DNA from: Litorimonas sp964490745 | GTDB taxonomy: Bacteria > Pseudomonadota > Alphaproteobacteria > Caulobacterales > Maricaulaceae | Direction: 5' to 3' | Assembly (NCBI GenBank): GCA_964490745.1 | Contig: CAZBDT010000055.1 | Span: forward strand, 1-14,692 | DNA length: 14,692 bases | Shown here: positions 7,325-14,535 of the stretch, piece by piece | Numbering within the stretch: the first letter of the stretch is position 1 | How the letters are laid out: every line of letters starts with the position of its first letter | The notes under the pieces: model-generated | Told to the model about the DNA's origin: nothing | The model's database searches: none | What the model saw: the letters and a program-made list of their open reading frames with translations, nothing else | Program-made: the position numbers and the translations under genes

Positions 7325-8545
7325 ATGGCTATTGGGACCACTCTTCTTAATAAGGTTATGACTAGATTTGTGTCGACGGGGGAACTGACGGTTCATCTCC
7401 CGGATGGCACATTTACGCGATACGGACCTGGTGGTGAGCCTTCTGCTGCGATCAAGATTAATGATCCTAAACTTCCATTAGAGTTAGTCAAAAAACCGGA
7501 ATTAGTCGCGGGCGAAGCCTATATGGATGGGCGTTTGGAAATGGTCGATTGTACGATCTATGACTTTTTGAATGTCTTTGCCCATAATAGAGACGGACTT
7601 CGCAAAGGTCCGATCCGATCAAAAGTCAAAGCCTGGCAAAAGAAAATACGACGCTGGCATCAGCGTAATCCACGCGCGGCCAGTTCAGATAATGTCAAAG
7701 CGCATTACGACATATCAAACGAGCTCTATCAACTTTTCTTAGACGCAGATATGCAATATAGCTGCGCTTATTGGCCTTCATTAGACATATCTTTGGAAGA
7801 GGCACAACTCGCCAAGAAGCGCCATATTGCTGCGAAATTGGCCCTAAAATCCGGACAGCGTGTGCTTGATATAGGGTGCGGCTGGGGCGGAATGGCAATT
7901 TTCTTGGCGCGGGAGTATGGAGTCAATGTTGTAGGGGTGACTCTGTCGACGCAGCAATATGAGCTCGCCACTACTCGTGTGAAAAAGGCTGGGTTAGGAG
8001 GTCACGTTGATATACGTTTGCAGGATTACCGCGATGTAGCCGGTCCATTTGATCGAATTGTCTCCGTCGGGATGTTTGAACATGTCGGTATTGGTCACTT
8101 TGCCGAGTATTTTAATGGTATTCGCAGCTTGCTCACCGAGGATGGCGTCGCTTTGGTGCATTCCATTGGTCGAAAAGGTGGGCCTAGCACCACAGGCGCA
8201 TGGATACGAAAATACATATTCCCGGGTGGATACTCACCGGCTTTGTCCGAAACTTTTGCGGAGATAGAAAAGGCAGGACTTTGGGTGACAGATTGCGAAC
8301 TCCTACGCTTGCACTATGGCTACACCCTGGCCGAATGGTCCAAGCGGTGTCAGACGCATAAATATCAGATCATTGAGATGATGGGAGAGGAATTTTTCCG
8401 TATGTGGGAATTCTATCTTGCCATTTCAGAGCTTTCCTTTGTTCACGGAAAGCACATGAATTTCCAAATTCAATTTACGAAACATGTGAATGCTTTGCCA
8501 ATCACACGGGATTACATGGTGGACGAGGAACGCGCGTGGGGGTAA
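7325..8545 (+). CDS. cfa: Cyclopropane-fatty-acyl-phospholipid synthase family methyltransferase
   Basis: The 406-residue length is normal for the family. The N-terminal domain (about 1-110) has the GEAYMDGRLEM block. The methyltransferase core has VLDIGCGWGGMA at about 180-191 as the S-adenosylmethionine site. The family's catalytic-site residues appear present: C147 in YSCAYW, E252 in GMFEHVG, H279 in VHSIGRKG, and the tyrosines of HYGYTLAEW near 331-333. The enzyme methylenates or methylates double bonds of acyl chains in intact membrane phospholipids and works at the inner-membrane surface. No strong Shine-Dalgarno sequence precedes ATG 7325; an ATG at 7315 is out of frame. It lies 42 bases after the cytidylyltransferase gene and 12 before the hydroxylase gene. 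Its position suggests it acts on the lipid made by this operon, although a general cyclopropane synthase cannot be excluded. The cfa symbol denotes family only. Confidence 0.88.
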   Translation: MAIGTTLLNKVMTRFVSTGELTVHLPDGTFTRYGPGGEPSAAIKINDPKLPLELVKKPELVAGEAYMDGRLEMVDCTIYDFLNVFAHNRDGLRKGPIRSKVKAWQKKIRRWHQRNPRAASSDNVKAHYDISNELYQLFLDADMQYSCAYWPSLDISLEEAQLAKKRHIAAKLALKSGQRVLDIGCGWGGMAIFLAREYGVNVVGVTLSTQQYELATTRVKKAGLGGHVDIRLQDYRDVAGPFDRIVSVGMFEHVGIGHFAEYFNGIRSLLTEDGVALVHSIGRKGGPSTTGAWIRKYIFPGGYSPALSETFAEIEKAGLWVTDCELLRLHYGYTLAEWSKRCQTHKYQIIEMMGEEFFRMWEFYLAISELSFVHGKHMNFQIQFTKHVNALPITRDYMVDEERAWG

Positions 8546-8557
8546 AGCCCGTGCGTC

Positions 8558-9367
8558 ATGACAACACCTGCTAATAAACCTGCTCATCTTTTAAACCCAC
8601 GTCGCGCCTTTGTGAAACGCAATGGGAAAAAGCTCGTTCGGAAAATTGCGGCCTTTCAAAGTCGACAATCTAAAGTGCCCGACACACCTAAATTATCAAA
8701 TGAGCATTTTGATTTTCTCGACAAATTTACGGATAATTGGAAAGTGATTCAGGCAGAAGTGAAGGAAGTTTTGAAGTTTCGGGATGCAATCCCGACATTT
8801 CATGAGGTATCTCCGGATCAGTATCGTCTTTCGACTGAAAATAATTGGAAGACATTTGTTCTGTTTGGTTTTGGCCAACGTCTGGAAAAGAATGCCGCTT
8901 TAGCGCCTAAAACGTCCAAAATTCTTGAAAGTGTGCCGAATCTACAAACAGCGATGTTTTCAATTTTGGCGCCCGGCTATCATATCCCTGCACATAAAGG
9001 AGTGACGAAAGGCATTTTGCGTTCTCATTTGGGGTTGATCATTCCGAAAGATCGCGAGAAATGTCGTATTCGCGTCGAGGACACAATTACGCCTTGGAAA
9101 GAGGGCGAAATATTTGTCTTTGACGATACCTATGAACATGAAGTTTGGAATGACACGGATGAAGAGCGCGTGATCCTCTTATTCGATTTTGATCGCCCTA
9201 TGAAGCTGGCCGGTCGTGTTTTGAACAAAACTTTCTTAAATATCATGAAGCTGACCGCATTTTACCAGGATCCAAAAAAGAACCTTCAAACCGCAGAAGA
9301 GCGTTTAGAAGCGGCGATTCGTCAAGCCGATGCGAATATGGAAGCTATGAGCGATCCTGCGGGCTAG
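8558..9367 (+). CDS. Aspartyl/asparaginyl beta-hydroxylase-family dioxygenase (AspH/LpxO type)
   Basis: The 269-residue protein carries an Fe(II)/2-oxoglutarate dioxygenase domain at about residues 130-215. The blocks IPAHKGVTKGILRSHLGL and FDDTYEHEVWN match the AspH family. Expected iron ligands are H146 and H194; H157 and R155 sit where relatives have conserved residues, and R204 is placed to bind 2-oxoglutarate. The family hydroxylates aspartyl residues of proteins (AspH) or beta-carbons of acyl chains in lipid A and ornithine lipids (LpxO, OlsC). The N-terminal 120 residues are basic then mixed, with no signal or membrane segment, so action is cytosolic or peripheral. It is the last gene of the lipid operon, 12 bases after the cfa-family gene, which favours a lipid acyl or head-group substrate. 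No clear Shine-Dalgarno sequence is seen, so translational coupling is likely. Confidence 0.83.
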   Translation: MTTPANKPAHLLNPRRAFVKRNGKKLVRKIAAFQSRQSKVPDTPKLSNEHFDFLDKFTDNWKVIQAEVKEVLKFRDAIPTFHEVSPDQYRLSTENNWKTFVLFGFGQRLEKNAALAPKTSKILESVPNLQTAMFSILAPGYHIPAHKGVTKGILRSHLGLIIPKDREKCRIRVEDTITPWKEGEIFVFDDTYEHEVWNDTDEERVILLFDFDRPMKLAGRVLNKTFLNIMKLTAFYQDPKKNLQTAEERLEAAIRQADANMEAMSDPAG

Positions 9368-9744
9368 CGTTTAGTTTGGCAATATAGATAAAATGAGCCG
9401 ACCGATTGGATGAGAGGCTTCCAACGCTGATTAGGCACACGAATGCTCAACAAAATACCAAATGATAATTACTAGTAAATGCTGCCAAAATGTCGCATTT
9501 TTCATTTTTAGACTGTTCACTTTGCTCAACTTGGATTAAGGCGCGCAGAAATTAGGGAAATGACGTCATCGTGTAGGCTTTTTGCTGATACATTTCGTCG
9601 CAATGTTACGAAGATTTTATAAGAAAACCCAATTTTTAGGGTGCAAAACCTTAAGGTTGTTCTTATTTAATATGTAAGGGATTTCGGCAATTCGTGATGC
9701 GCTTCTGGGACGAACGTACCACACAATTATAAAAGGACCTTATT
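9368..9744. other. Gene-free AT-rich spacer with three perfect palindromes
   Basis: No credible coding frame lies in these 377 bases. Three perfect palindromes are present: TTACTAGTAA (9469-9478), ATGACGTCAT (9560-9569) and AACCTTAAGGTT (9647-9658), with centres about 91 and 88 bases apart. A short AT-rich hairpin, AAAATG-TCG-CATTTT (9487-9501) followed by T-rich sequence, could end operon transcription weakly. The 3' part must contain the promoter of the small gene at 9745, but I cannot place its -35/-10 boxes with confidence. Confidence 0.5.
9733..9737 (+). promoter_or_regulatory. Ribosome binding site of the 66-codon gene
   Basis: AAGGA lies seven bases before ATG 9745. This good spacing is the main support for translating the small gene. 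Confidence 0.65.
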
Positions 9745-9945
9745 ATGAAAGGCGATTATTGCACGCGCGAAGGCGCTGAACGACTAAAAGAGCAAATCGA
9801 AGCTTATTGGGCTGAACGTGGACATGAAGTCCGTGTAAATCTTGTACAAGGTGGGTTTTTGGCATCTATGCGCTCTGCACGTACGGACATCCGTTCCTCA
9901 CTTGTGAACGGCGTACCGGCTAAGTCTACAGAAAACTTCGGCTAA
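9745..9945 (+). CDS. Small hypothetical protein, 66 residues
   Basis: I do not recognise a named family. The protein is soluble-looking. Residues 5-25 (YCTREGAERLKEQIEAYWAE) form a likely amphipathic helix, followed by a beta-like stretch HEVRVNLVQGGFLASM and a polar tail, RSARTDIRSSLVNG. One cysteine lies at position 6. There is no signal peptide, membrane segment or helix-turn-helix. Support for it being real comes from the good AAGGA site, codon use like its neighbours, a long upstream regulatory-looking spacer, and a hairpin 20 bases after the stop. It stands alone between the lipid operon and the convergent gph gene. The text reads like a conserved alphaproteobacterial small protein, but that impression needs a homology search. 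Confidence 0.7.
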   Translation: MKGDYCTREGAERLKEQIEAYWAERGHEVRVNLVQGGFLASMRSARTDIRSSLVNGVPAKSTENFG

Positions 9946-9964
9946 TATCATATAAAATCTAAGG

Positions 9965-9980
9965 CCTCTATTGATAGAGG
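9965..9980. terminator. Hairpin between convergent genes, possible bidirectional terminator
   Basis: CCTCTA-TTGA-TAGAGG forms a six-base-pair stem with a four-base loop. It lies 20 bases after the small gene's stop and overlaps the last codon and stop of convergent gph (stop at 9968-9970). On the plus strand it is followed only by TTTA, so the U-tract is weak. Confidence 0.4.
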
Positions 9981-10654
9981 TTTACGAGAGTCGGCACGAT
10001 ATCGCGAAATTGCGATAATCGTGTTCCGGCTCTTAATCGTATTTGGGGGGTGGGTGTGTAACCATATGTCATAAGTATAGTATGCACGCCAGCATTATGC
10101 CCTGCTCGAACATCCGGCCAACTATCTCCGACCATAACGATTCTGTTTGTTTGACGGTGTCCCGCTGCTTCAAATATATGATCTGGCGCAGGCTTTTTCC
10201 GTGACGCCTCATCTCCACCAATGATTCTGACAAAATAACAATCAAGTTTCAGTAACTTTAAAAGCGGTCGCGCCAACCAGCCTGGTTTATTTGTGCAGAC
10301 CGTAAGTTCTGCTCCCAAGGATCGTAATTCAGAAAGTGTCTCCTCGACGCCTGCAAATGGTTTCGAAAGCTGCGCTATAGATTTCGCGTAACGATCAAGA
10401 AACTCTGTTTGCATATTGTCAATCTCGGCCTCCGAGACTTTGTCCTCTACAGCCTCAAGAGCATCGATAATCATACGGCGTGACCCATAACCAACAGCAT
10501 TTCTAGCTTTTCGATAGTTGACGGGTCCGTGCCCGCGCCCCGTAATGACTTCGTTCGTGACCCGCACGAGATCTGGCGCTGTATCCACCAATGTCCCGTC
10601 CAAATCGAAGCAAATGCTTAGACCCAAGAGCGCTTTGTGCGTAATTTTATTCAT
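9968..10654 (-). CDS. gph: HAD-IA phosphatase, phosphoglycolate phosphatase-like
   Basis: The 228-residue protein has HAD motif I, CFDLDGTLVDTAPDL, with nucleophile D17 and D19. The Thr of CTNKPG is motif II, the Lys pair of SRKKPAPDH is motif III, and VGDSWPDV is motif IV. The helical cap between residues about 30 and 95 marks subclass IA. The pattern GTLVDTAPDL with TNKPG and VGDSxxD is that of phosphoglycolate phosphatase, which clears 2-phosphoglycolate left by DNA repair or oxygenase reactions. Related HAD phosphatases with other substrates look much the same, so the gene name is provisional. Length is normal. It is divergent from glmU, with a 77-base gap, and convergent with the small 66-codon gene, whose terminator hairpin overlaps its stop codon. 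Confidence 0.8.
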   Translation of the reverse strand: MNKITHKALLGLSICFDLDGTLVDTAPDLVRVTNEVITGRGHGPVNYRKARNAVGYGSRRMIIDALEAVEDKVSEAEIDNMQTEFLDRYAKSIAQLSKPFAGVEETLSELRSLGAELTVCTNKPGWLARPLLKLLKLDCYFVRIIGGDEASRKKPAPDHIFEAAGHRQTNRIVMVGDSWPDVRAGHNAGVHTILMTYGYTPTPQIRLRAGTRLSQFRDIVPTLVNLYQ

Positions 10655-10731
10655 ATAGCTTTCGATTCTTCCGTGAAGTGAGACGGATCATGCGCTAATG
10701 CAGTGCAAATCCCTAAAAGAGGTGAAGAGAC
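10655..10731. promoter_or_regulatory. Divergent gph/glmU intergenic region with strong glmU ribosome binding site
   Basis: AAGAGGTGA (10717-10725) is close to the ideal anti-16S complement and lies six bases before the glmU ATG, fixing that start. One GANTC site (GATTC, 10661-10665), the target of the CcrM methylase in many alphaproteobacteria, lies near the gph start. I cannot assign promoter boxes. Confidence 0.5.
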
Positions 10732-12075
10732 ATGACAACCAGTCGGGCCGCAATTATTCTAGCTGCAGGCAAAAGCACACGTATGAAATCATCGCGATCA
10801 AAGGTGCTACATCCTGTAGGCGGACGTCCCATGATCGATTGGGTCACAGCACTCGCTCGCGGAGCGGGCGTTGAAAAAATTGTGTGTGTCGTCGGTGAAG
10901 GGAATGCGGATGTCAGGGCCGCAGCAGAGGCCCAAGGATTGGAAATTGCCGTGCAAGAACCACAATTGGGGACGGGTCATGCCGTACAGTGTGCAAAAGA
11001 GGCTTTGGCAGGATTTGAAGGGCAAGTTGTCGTCTTATATGCCGATACACCCTTGATTTCAGGACCTACCTTATCACGGGTCTTCGATGCTTTTGAATCC
11101 CATGCAATGTCAGTACTTGGTTTTGAAGCGGAAGATCCTGCGGCTTATGGTCGTTTGGTGACTTCAGGAAGTGATCTTCATGCTATTGTGGAAGCGAAGG
11201 AATGTTCTCCGGAGCAACTGAAAATCACGCTTTGCAATTCGGGTGTTGTTGCAGCCACTGCCGCTGATTTATTCTCGGCCTGTGATCGGGTTACCAATGA
11301 CAATATGAAGGGTGAATATTATTTAACTGATATTGTCGAAATTCTGCGGGGTGACGGGAAAAATGCGACTGTCGTTCATGCGTCTGAAACAGAAGTTCTC
11401 GGGGTCAATGATCGTAGGGATTTGGCGCAAGCCGAAGCGGCTTTTCAAGCGCTCATGCGCGAAGCCGCTATGAAAAATGGTGTAAGTCTGAAACATCCTG
11501 AAACAGTTTTCTTCTCCCATGACACCGTACTCGAAAATGATGTAACTGTGGATGCAAATGTCGTGTTTGGACCGGGTGTTATCGTGAGGCGCGGTGCGAC
11601 CATTCATGCGTTTTCGCACTTAGAAGGTGCTGATGTCGGAGAGGGAGCAAATATTGGGCCTTTCGCAAGATTGCGTCCGGGAACAAAACTAGCCGCAGAA
11701 ACAAAAGTAGGAAACTTTGTTGAAACTAAAAAAGCTGTGGTCGGTAAAGGCAGCAAAATCAATCATCTCTCCTATGTTGGTGATGCAGTGCTAGGTGAGG
11801 GCGTGAATGTAGGCGCGGGTACAATTACATGTAATTATGATGGATATAATAAGCATCAGACAACCATTGGGGACGGTGCATTTATTGGTTCCAACAGCTC
11901 CCTGGTCGCGCCGGTCACTATAGGTGCGGGCGCATTTCTTGGATCCGGTGGTGTTGTGACGCAAGACGTGCCCGATGATGCCTTGGCTTTGGCGCGTTCA
12001 AAGCAAGAAAACAAAGTAGGATGGGGCGCGAGATTTCGCGCGGCTCAAGAAAAGCTGAAAGCTAAGAAAAAATGA
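10732..12075 (+). CDS. glmU: Bifunctional GlmU: glucosamine-1-phosphate acetyltransferase / GlcNAc-1-phosphate uridylyltransferase
   Basis: This cytosolic enzyme acetylates glucosamine-1-phosphate and couples it to UTP. The product, UDP-GlcNAc, feeds peptidoglycan and lipid A synthesis. Residues 1 to about 225 are the uridylyltransferase, with LAAGKSTRM at 10-18, K24, GTGHAVQCA and YADTPLI. The rest is a left-handed beta helix of hexapeptide repeats forming the acetyltransferase. It includes RLRPGTKL, NFVETKKA, the catalytic His at 345 in NHLSYVGD, GAGTITCNYDG and a C-terminal Lys-rich tail. At 447 residues it has the usual length. The start has a near-ideal ribosome binding site. Its stop overlaps the rpiA start (ATGA), so the two are co-transcribed and coupled. 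Confidence 0.97.
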   Translation: MTTSRAAIILAAGKSTRMKSSRSKVLHPVGGRPMIDWVTALARGAGVEKIVCVVGEGNADVRAAAEAQGLEIAVQEPQLGTGHAVQCAKEALAGFEGQVVVLYADTPLISGPTLSRVFDAFESHAMSVLGFEAEDPAAYGRLVTSGSDLHAIVEAKECSPEQLKITLCNSGVVAATAADLFSACDRVTNDNMKGEYYLTDIVEILRGDGKNATVVHASETEVLGVNDRRDLAQAEAAFQALMREAAMKNGVSLKHPETVFFSHDTVLENDVTVDANVVFGPGVIVRRGATIHAFSHLEGADVGEGANIGPFARLRPGTKLAAETKVGNFVETKKAVVGKGSKINHLSYVGDAVLGEGVNVGAGTITCNYDGYNKHQTTIGDGAFIGSNSSLVAPVTIGAGAFLGSGGVVTQDVPDDALALARSKQENKVGWGARFRAAQEKLKAKKK

Positions 12076-12776
12076 GTGTTGTAAAAGAAAACGCCGCTAT
12101 TGCCGCACTCGAATTTGTCGAAGACGGCATGGTTTTGGGTTTGGGGTCAGGCTCTACAGCAGAGATTTTCATTGATAGGCTTGGTGAGAAAGTTGCCGGT
12201 GGGTTGAAAATTGCGGGTGTTCCAACGTCTAAACGCACCGCAGAATGCGCAATAGAGGCGGGTGTGCCTCTAATCGAGCCGGATAAAGTTGATCGTATAA
12301 ATCTGACAATTGATGGCGCCGACGAGGTCGATCCGGCATTCAATTTAATCAAGGGCGGAGGAGCTTGTTTGCTGCGTGAAAAGATTGTTGCGCATGCAAG
12401 TGACCGCATGGTGGTTATTGTCGATAATTCTAAAATGGTCGAAATGCTGGGGCAATTTCCTTTGCCTGTCGAAGTCGATCCTTTTGGAATGGCACTGACG
12501 GCGGAACAGGTTTTTGAAGCTTTAAAACAAACGGGCTGCATAGAAGCCCAAACTGTTCTACGTCAGATGAAAAATGGGTCCGGCCCGCTTATAACGGACG
12601 GAGGAAATTACATCTTGGATAGTAAGTGCAAGAAAATACCAAACGCTGCGGAAACTGCCTTGGCGCTAAGCCAGATACCCGGCGTGATGGAACACGGCCT
12701 CTTTATTGATTTGGCGGATGTGATCGTTGTCGGTGAGGCCGACCACGCCCGTGTTATTGAGTTGTCGCGGGCCTGA
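12072..12776 (+). CDS. rpiA: Ribose-5-phosphate isomerase A
   Basis: RpiA interconverts ribose-5-phosphate and ribulose-5-phosphate in the non-oxidative pentose phosphate pathway, in the cytosol. The 234-residue protein has the phosphate loop GLGSGSTA at 23-30, DGADEVD at 81-87 (catalytic D81 and D84) and KGGGACLLREKI with K94 and catalytic base E103. These positions equal those of the E. coli enzyme. GGNYILD and the C-terminal PGVMEHGLF are also typical. ATG 12072 overlaps the glmU stop by four bases, so translation is coupled. A strong terminator hairpin follows at 12832. Confidence 0.97.
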   Translation: MSVVKENAAIAALEFVEDGMVLGLGSGSTAEIFIDRLGEKVAGGLKIAGVPTSKRTAECAIEAGVPLIEPDKVDRINLTIDGADEVDPAFNLIKGGGACLLREKIVAHASDRMVVIVDNSKMVEMLGQFPLPVEVDPFGMALTAEQVFEALKQTGCIEAQTVLRQMKNGSGPLITDGGNYILDSKCKKIPNAAETALALSQIPGVMEHGLFIDLADVIVVGEADHARVIELSRA

Positions 12777-12831
12777 TCCTACGCCTAATTATCACCACGG
12801 TGCTTGTTGCAATTGGGTTGGCCTTTGGCCT

Positions 12832-12855
12832 TTAAGGGAGGGTTACCTCCCTTAA
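12832..12855 (+). terminator. Rho-independent-type terminator after rpiA
   Basis: TTAAGGGAGG-GTTA-CCTCCCTTAA is a perfect ten-base-pair stem with a four-base loop, followed by TTGTTACTTAT, a broken U-tract. It lies 56 bases after the rpiA stop and separates the glmU-rpiA unit from gor. Because the stem is symmetric it may also work on the other strand. Confidence 0.8.
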
Positions 12856-12978
12856 TTGTTACTTATATAAGCTCTGTCTCATCGTTCGATTTAGGTTATG
12901 CTGAAAAGATCAAGCTTTGGCGTAAAGTAGTATCGACTCTGAAGTTGAAAAGAATGCCGTCAAACATAGGAATAGACC

Positions 12979-14361
12979 ATGGCTGAATATGATTTTGACT
13001 TGTTTGTTATCGGAGCCGGCTCTGGCGGTGTTCGGGCAGGGCGCTTGGCCGCACAATTGGGTAAACGCGTTGGTGTTGCAGAAGAGAGTTTGCCGGGCGG
13101 AACCTGCGTGGTCAGAGGATGCGTTCCGAAAAAATTCCTTGTTTATGGCGCTGATTACGGGGCGTCTATCCGAGAGGCCGCGCAATATGGCTGGTCTGTG
13201 GGGGATGTGTCTTTCGATTGGCCAACTTTGCGAGATTCCATTCAAAAAGAAGTTGCTCGATTGTCAGGCATTTATTCGACGATCTTAGAAAAAAATGGAG
13301 CGACGCTTTACCGCGAACGGGCTGAATTTGTTGACGCCCACACGGTTCGGCTTACAACGAGTGGAAAAACGGTGACAGCCGAAACCATATTGGTGGCCGT
13401 AGGGGGGCGTCCATGGGCACCTAAGATTAAGGGGGCTGAACATTCTATCGTCTCTGATGATGCTTTCACACTTGAGACTTTGCCTGAGCGTGCTTTGATC
13501 ATTGGTGGTGGCTATATCGCGTGTGAGTTTGCAGGCATTTATGCGGGGTTAGGTGTGAAGACGACACAAGCTTATCGAGGGGGACGTTTGCTGAACGGTT
13601 TTGATTCTGAAATACGTGACGAAGTCGGCGAGGTGCAACGACATAATCAGATCGATATGAAGTTTAATATCAGCCCGACGGAGATCAAAAAAACGTCCGG
13701 CGGATATATCGTGACCTTTGATGATGGCTCTAAGATTGGGACTGATATTGTCTTTATGGCGACCGGACGTAAACCGAACACAGAAACGCTGGGTCTTGAA
13801 AATGCGGGCGTTGAAATTGATGATAAAGGCGCGATTATTGTCGATAAATATTCGCAAAGCTCAGTCAAAAATATTTATGCTGTGGGCGATGTGACCAATC
13901 GTGTGAATTTGACGCCTGTTGCGATCCGTGAAGCCGCCGCATTCGTTGAGACGGCTCTGAAAGACAATAAAGAAGCTTATGATCATTCGAATATTGCGAG
14001 TGCTGTCTTTACGCGTCCTCCCGTTGGGACCGTAGGGATGTCAGAAGGCGAGGCGCGGAAGGCGTTTGGTGAGGATCTTACGGTCTATACGACGAAATTC
14101 CGCCCCATGAAAAATACGCTATCCGGTGATCCACAGCGCGTGTTCATGAAACTTATCACGCAAGGCCAAGACGAAAAAGTTATCGGAATCCATATTGTTG
14201 GTGATGATAGTGGAGAAATGATCCAAGCCCTAGGCATTTGTGTAAAAGCCGGATTGACGAAAAGAGACTTTGACACGACCTGCGCGGTTCATCCGACCAT
14301 TGCGGAAGAAATCGTCACATTGAAGCCACGTGAGATTAATAAGACGACTGTGGTGAGTTAA
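12979..14361 (+). CDS. gor: Glutathione-disulfide reductase
   Basis: This FAD flavoprotein reduces glutathione disulfide with NADPH in the cytosol and acts as a homodimer. At 460 residues it has family length. Visible features are the FAD loop GAGSGG at 12-17, the redox disulfide GGTCVVRGCVPKK with C43 and C48, and the NADPH loop GGGYIACEFAG at 176-186. Further on are a second FAD block, YAVGDVTNRVNLTPVA, and the C-terminal HPTIAEE with catalytic H438 and E443. The redox motif GGTCVxRGCVPKK separates it from lipoamide dehydrogenase and mercuric reductase. In the NADPH-specificity stretch YRGGRLLNGFD, R200 is present, but the second arginine position (206) is Asn; R203 lies nearby. An AGGAA site six bases before ATG 12979 fixes the start. 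It appears to be its own transcription unit after the rpiA terminator. Confidence 0.95.
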   Translation: MAEYDFDLFVIGAGSGGVRAGRLAAQLGKRVGVAEESLPGGTCVVRGCVPKKFLVYGADYGASIREAAQYGWSVGDVSFDWPTLRDSIQKEVARLSGIYSTILEKNGATLYRERAEFVDAHTVRLTTSGKTVTAETILVAVGGRPWAPKIKGAEHSIVSDDAFTLETLPERALIIGGGYIACEFAGIYAGLGVKTTQAYRGGRLLNGFDSEIRDEVGEVQRHNQIDMKFNISPTEIKKTSGGYIVTFDDGSKIGTDIVFMATGRKPNTETLGLENAGVEIDDKGAIIVDKYSQSSVKNIYAVGDVTNRVNLTPVAIREAAAFVETALKDNKEAYDHSNIASAVFTRPPVGTVGMSEGEARKAFGEDLTVYTTKFRPMKNTLSGDPQRVFMKLITQGQDEKVIGIHIVGDDSGEMIQALGICVKAGLTKRDFDTTCAVHPTIAEEIVTLKPREINKTTVVS

Positions 14362-14374
14362 CAGGAAAAGACAA

Positions 14375-14403
14375 GGAGATGGTCTTATCTCTCCGTGTGT
14401 TTT
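14375..14403 (+). terminator. Weak candidate terminator after gor
   Basis: GAGAT-GGTCTT-ATCTC (14376-14391) forms a five-base-pair stem, followed after eight bases by TTTT at 14400-14403. An overlapping alternative stem, AAGAC with GTCTT (14368-14386), is also possible. The stem and U-tract are modest, so this is tentative. Confidence 0.35.
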
Positions 14404-14535
14404 GAAAGAACGAAAAACAGATTATGTAATTTTAATCCCGATTTTGGTGCGCTGAACATTTGAATAATTGCAATGCTTTGAACGAAATTTTGAGATAATA
14501 ATCCTCACTTCTGAAAGCTGTGCTATATTGAAGAT

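Noticed and set aside
9368..9744. Insertion-sequence remnant or attachment site in the AT-rich spacer
   Set aside because: No terminal inverted repeats, target duplication, transposase fragment or tRNA gene was found; the palindromes differ from each other.
10661..10665. CtrA- or CcrM-controlled cell-cycle promoter near gph/glmU
   Set aside because: A single GANTC site is present, but no TTAA-N7-TTAA box was found near it, so cell-cycle control is not supported.
12062..12541. 159-codon minus-strand frame opposite rpiA
   Set aside because: It is antisense to an unmistakable rpiA with intact catalytic residues; its composition (Ser/Pro/Thr-rich) is what the reverse of a well-biased gene gives.
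12804..12986. 60-codon plus-strand frame between rpiA and gor
   Set aside because: It runs through the rpiA terminator hairpin and overlaps the gor start; no ribosome binding site and no protein-like conservation pattern.
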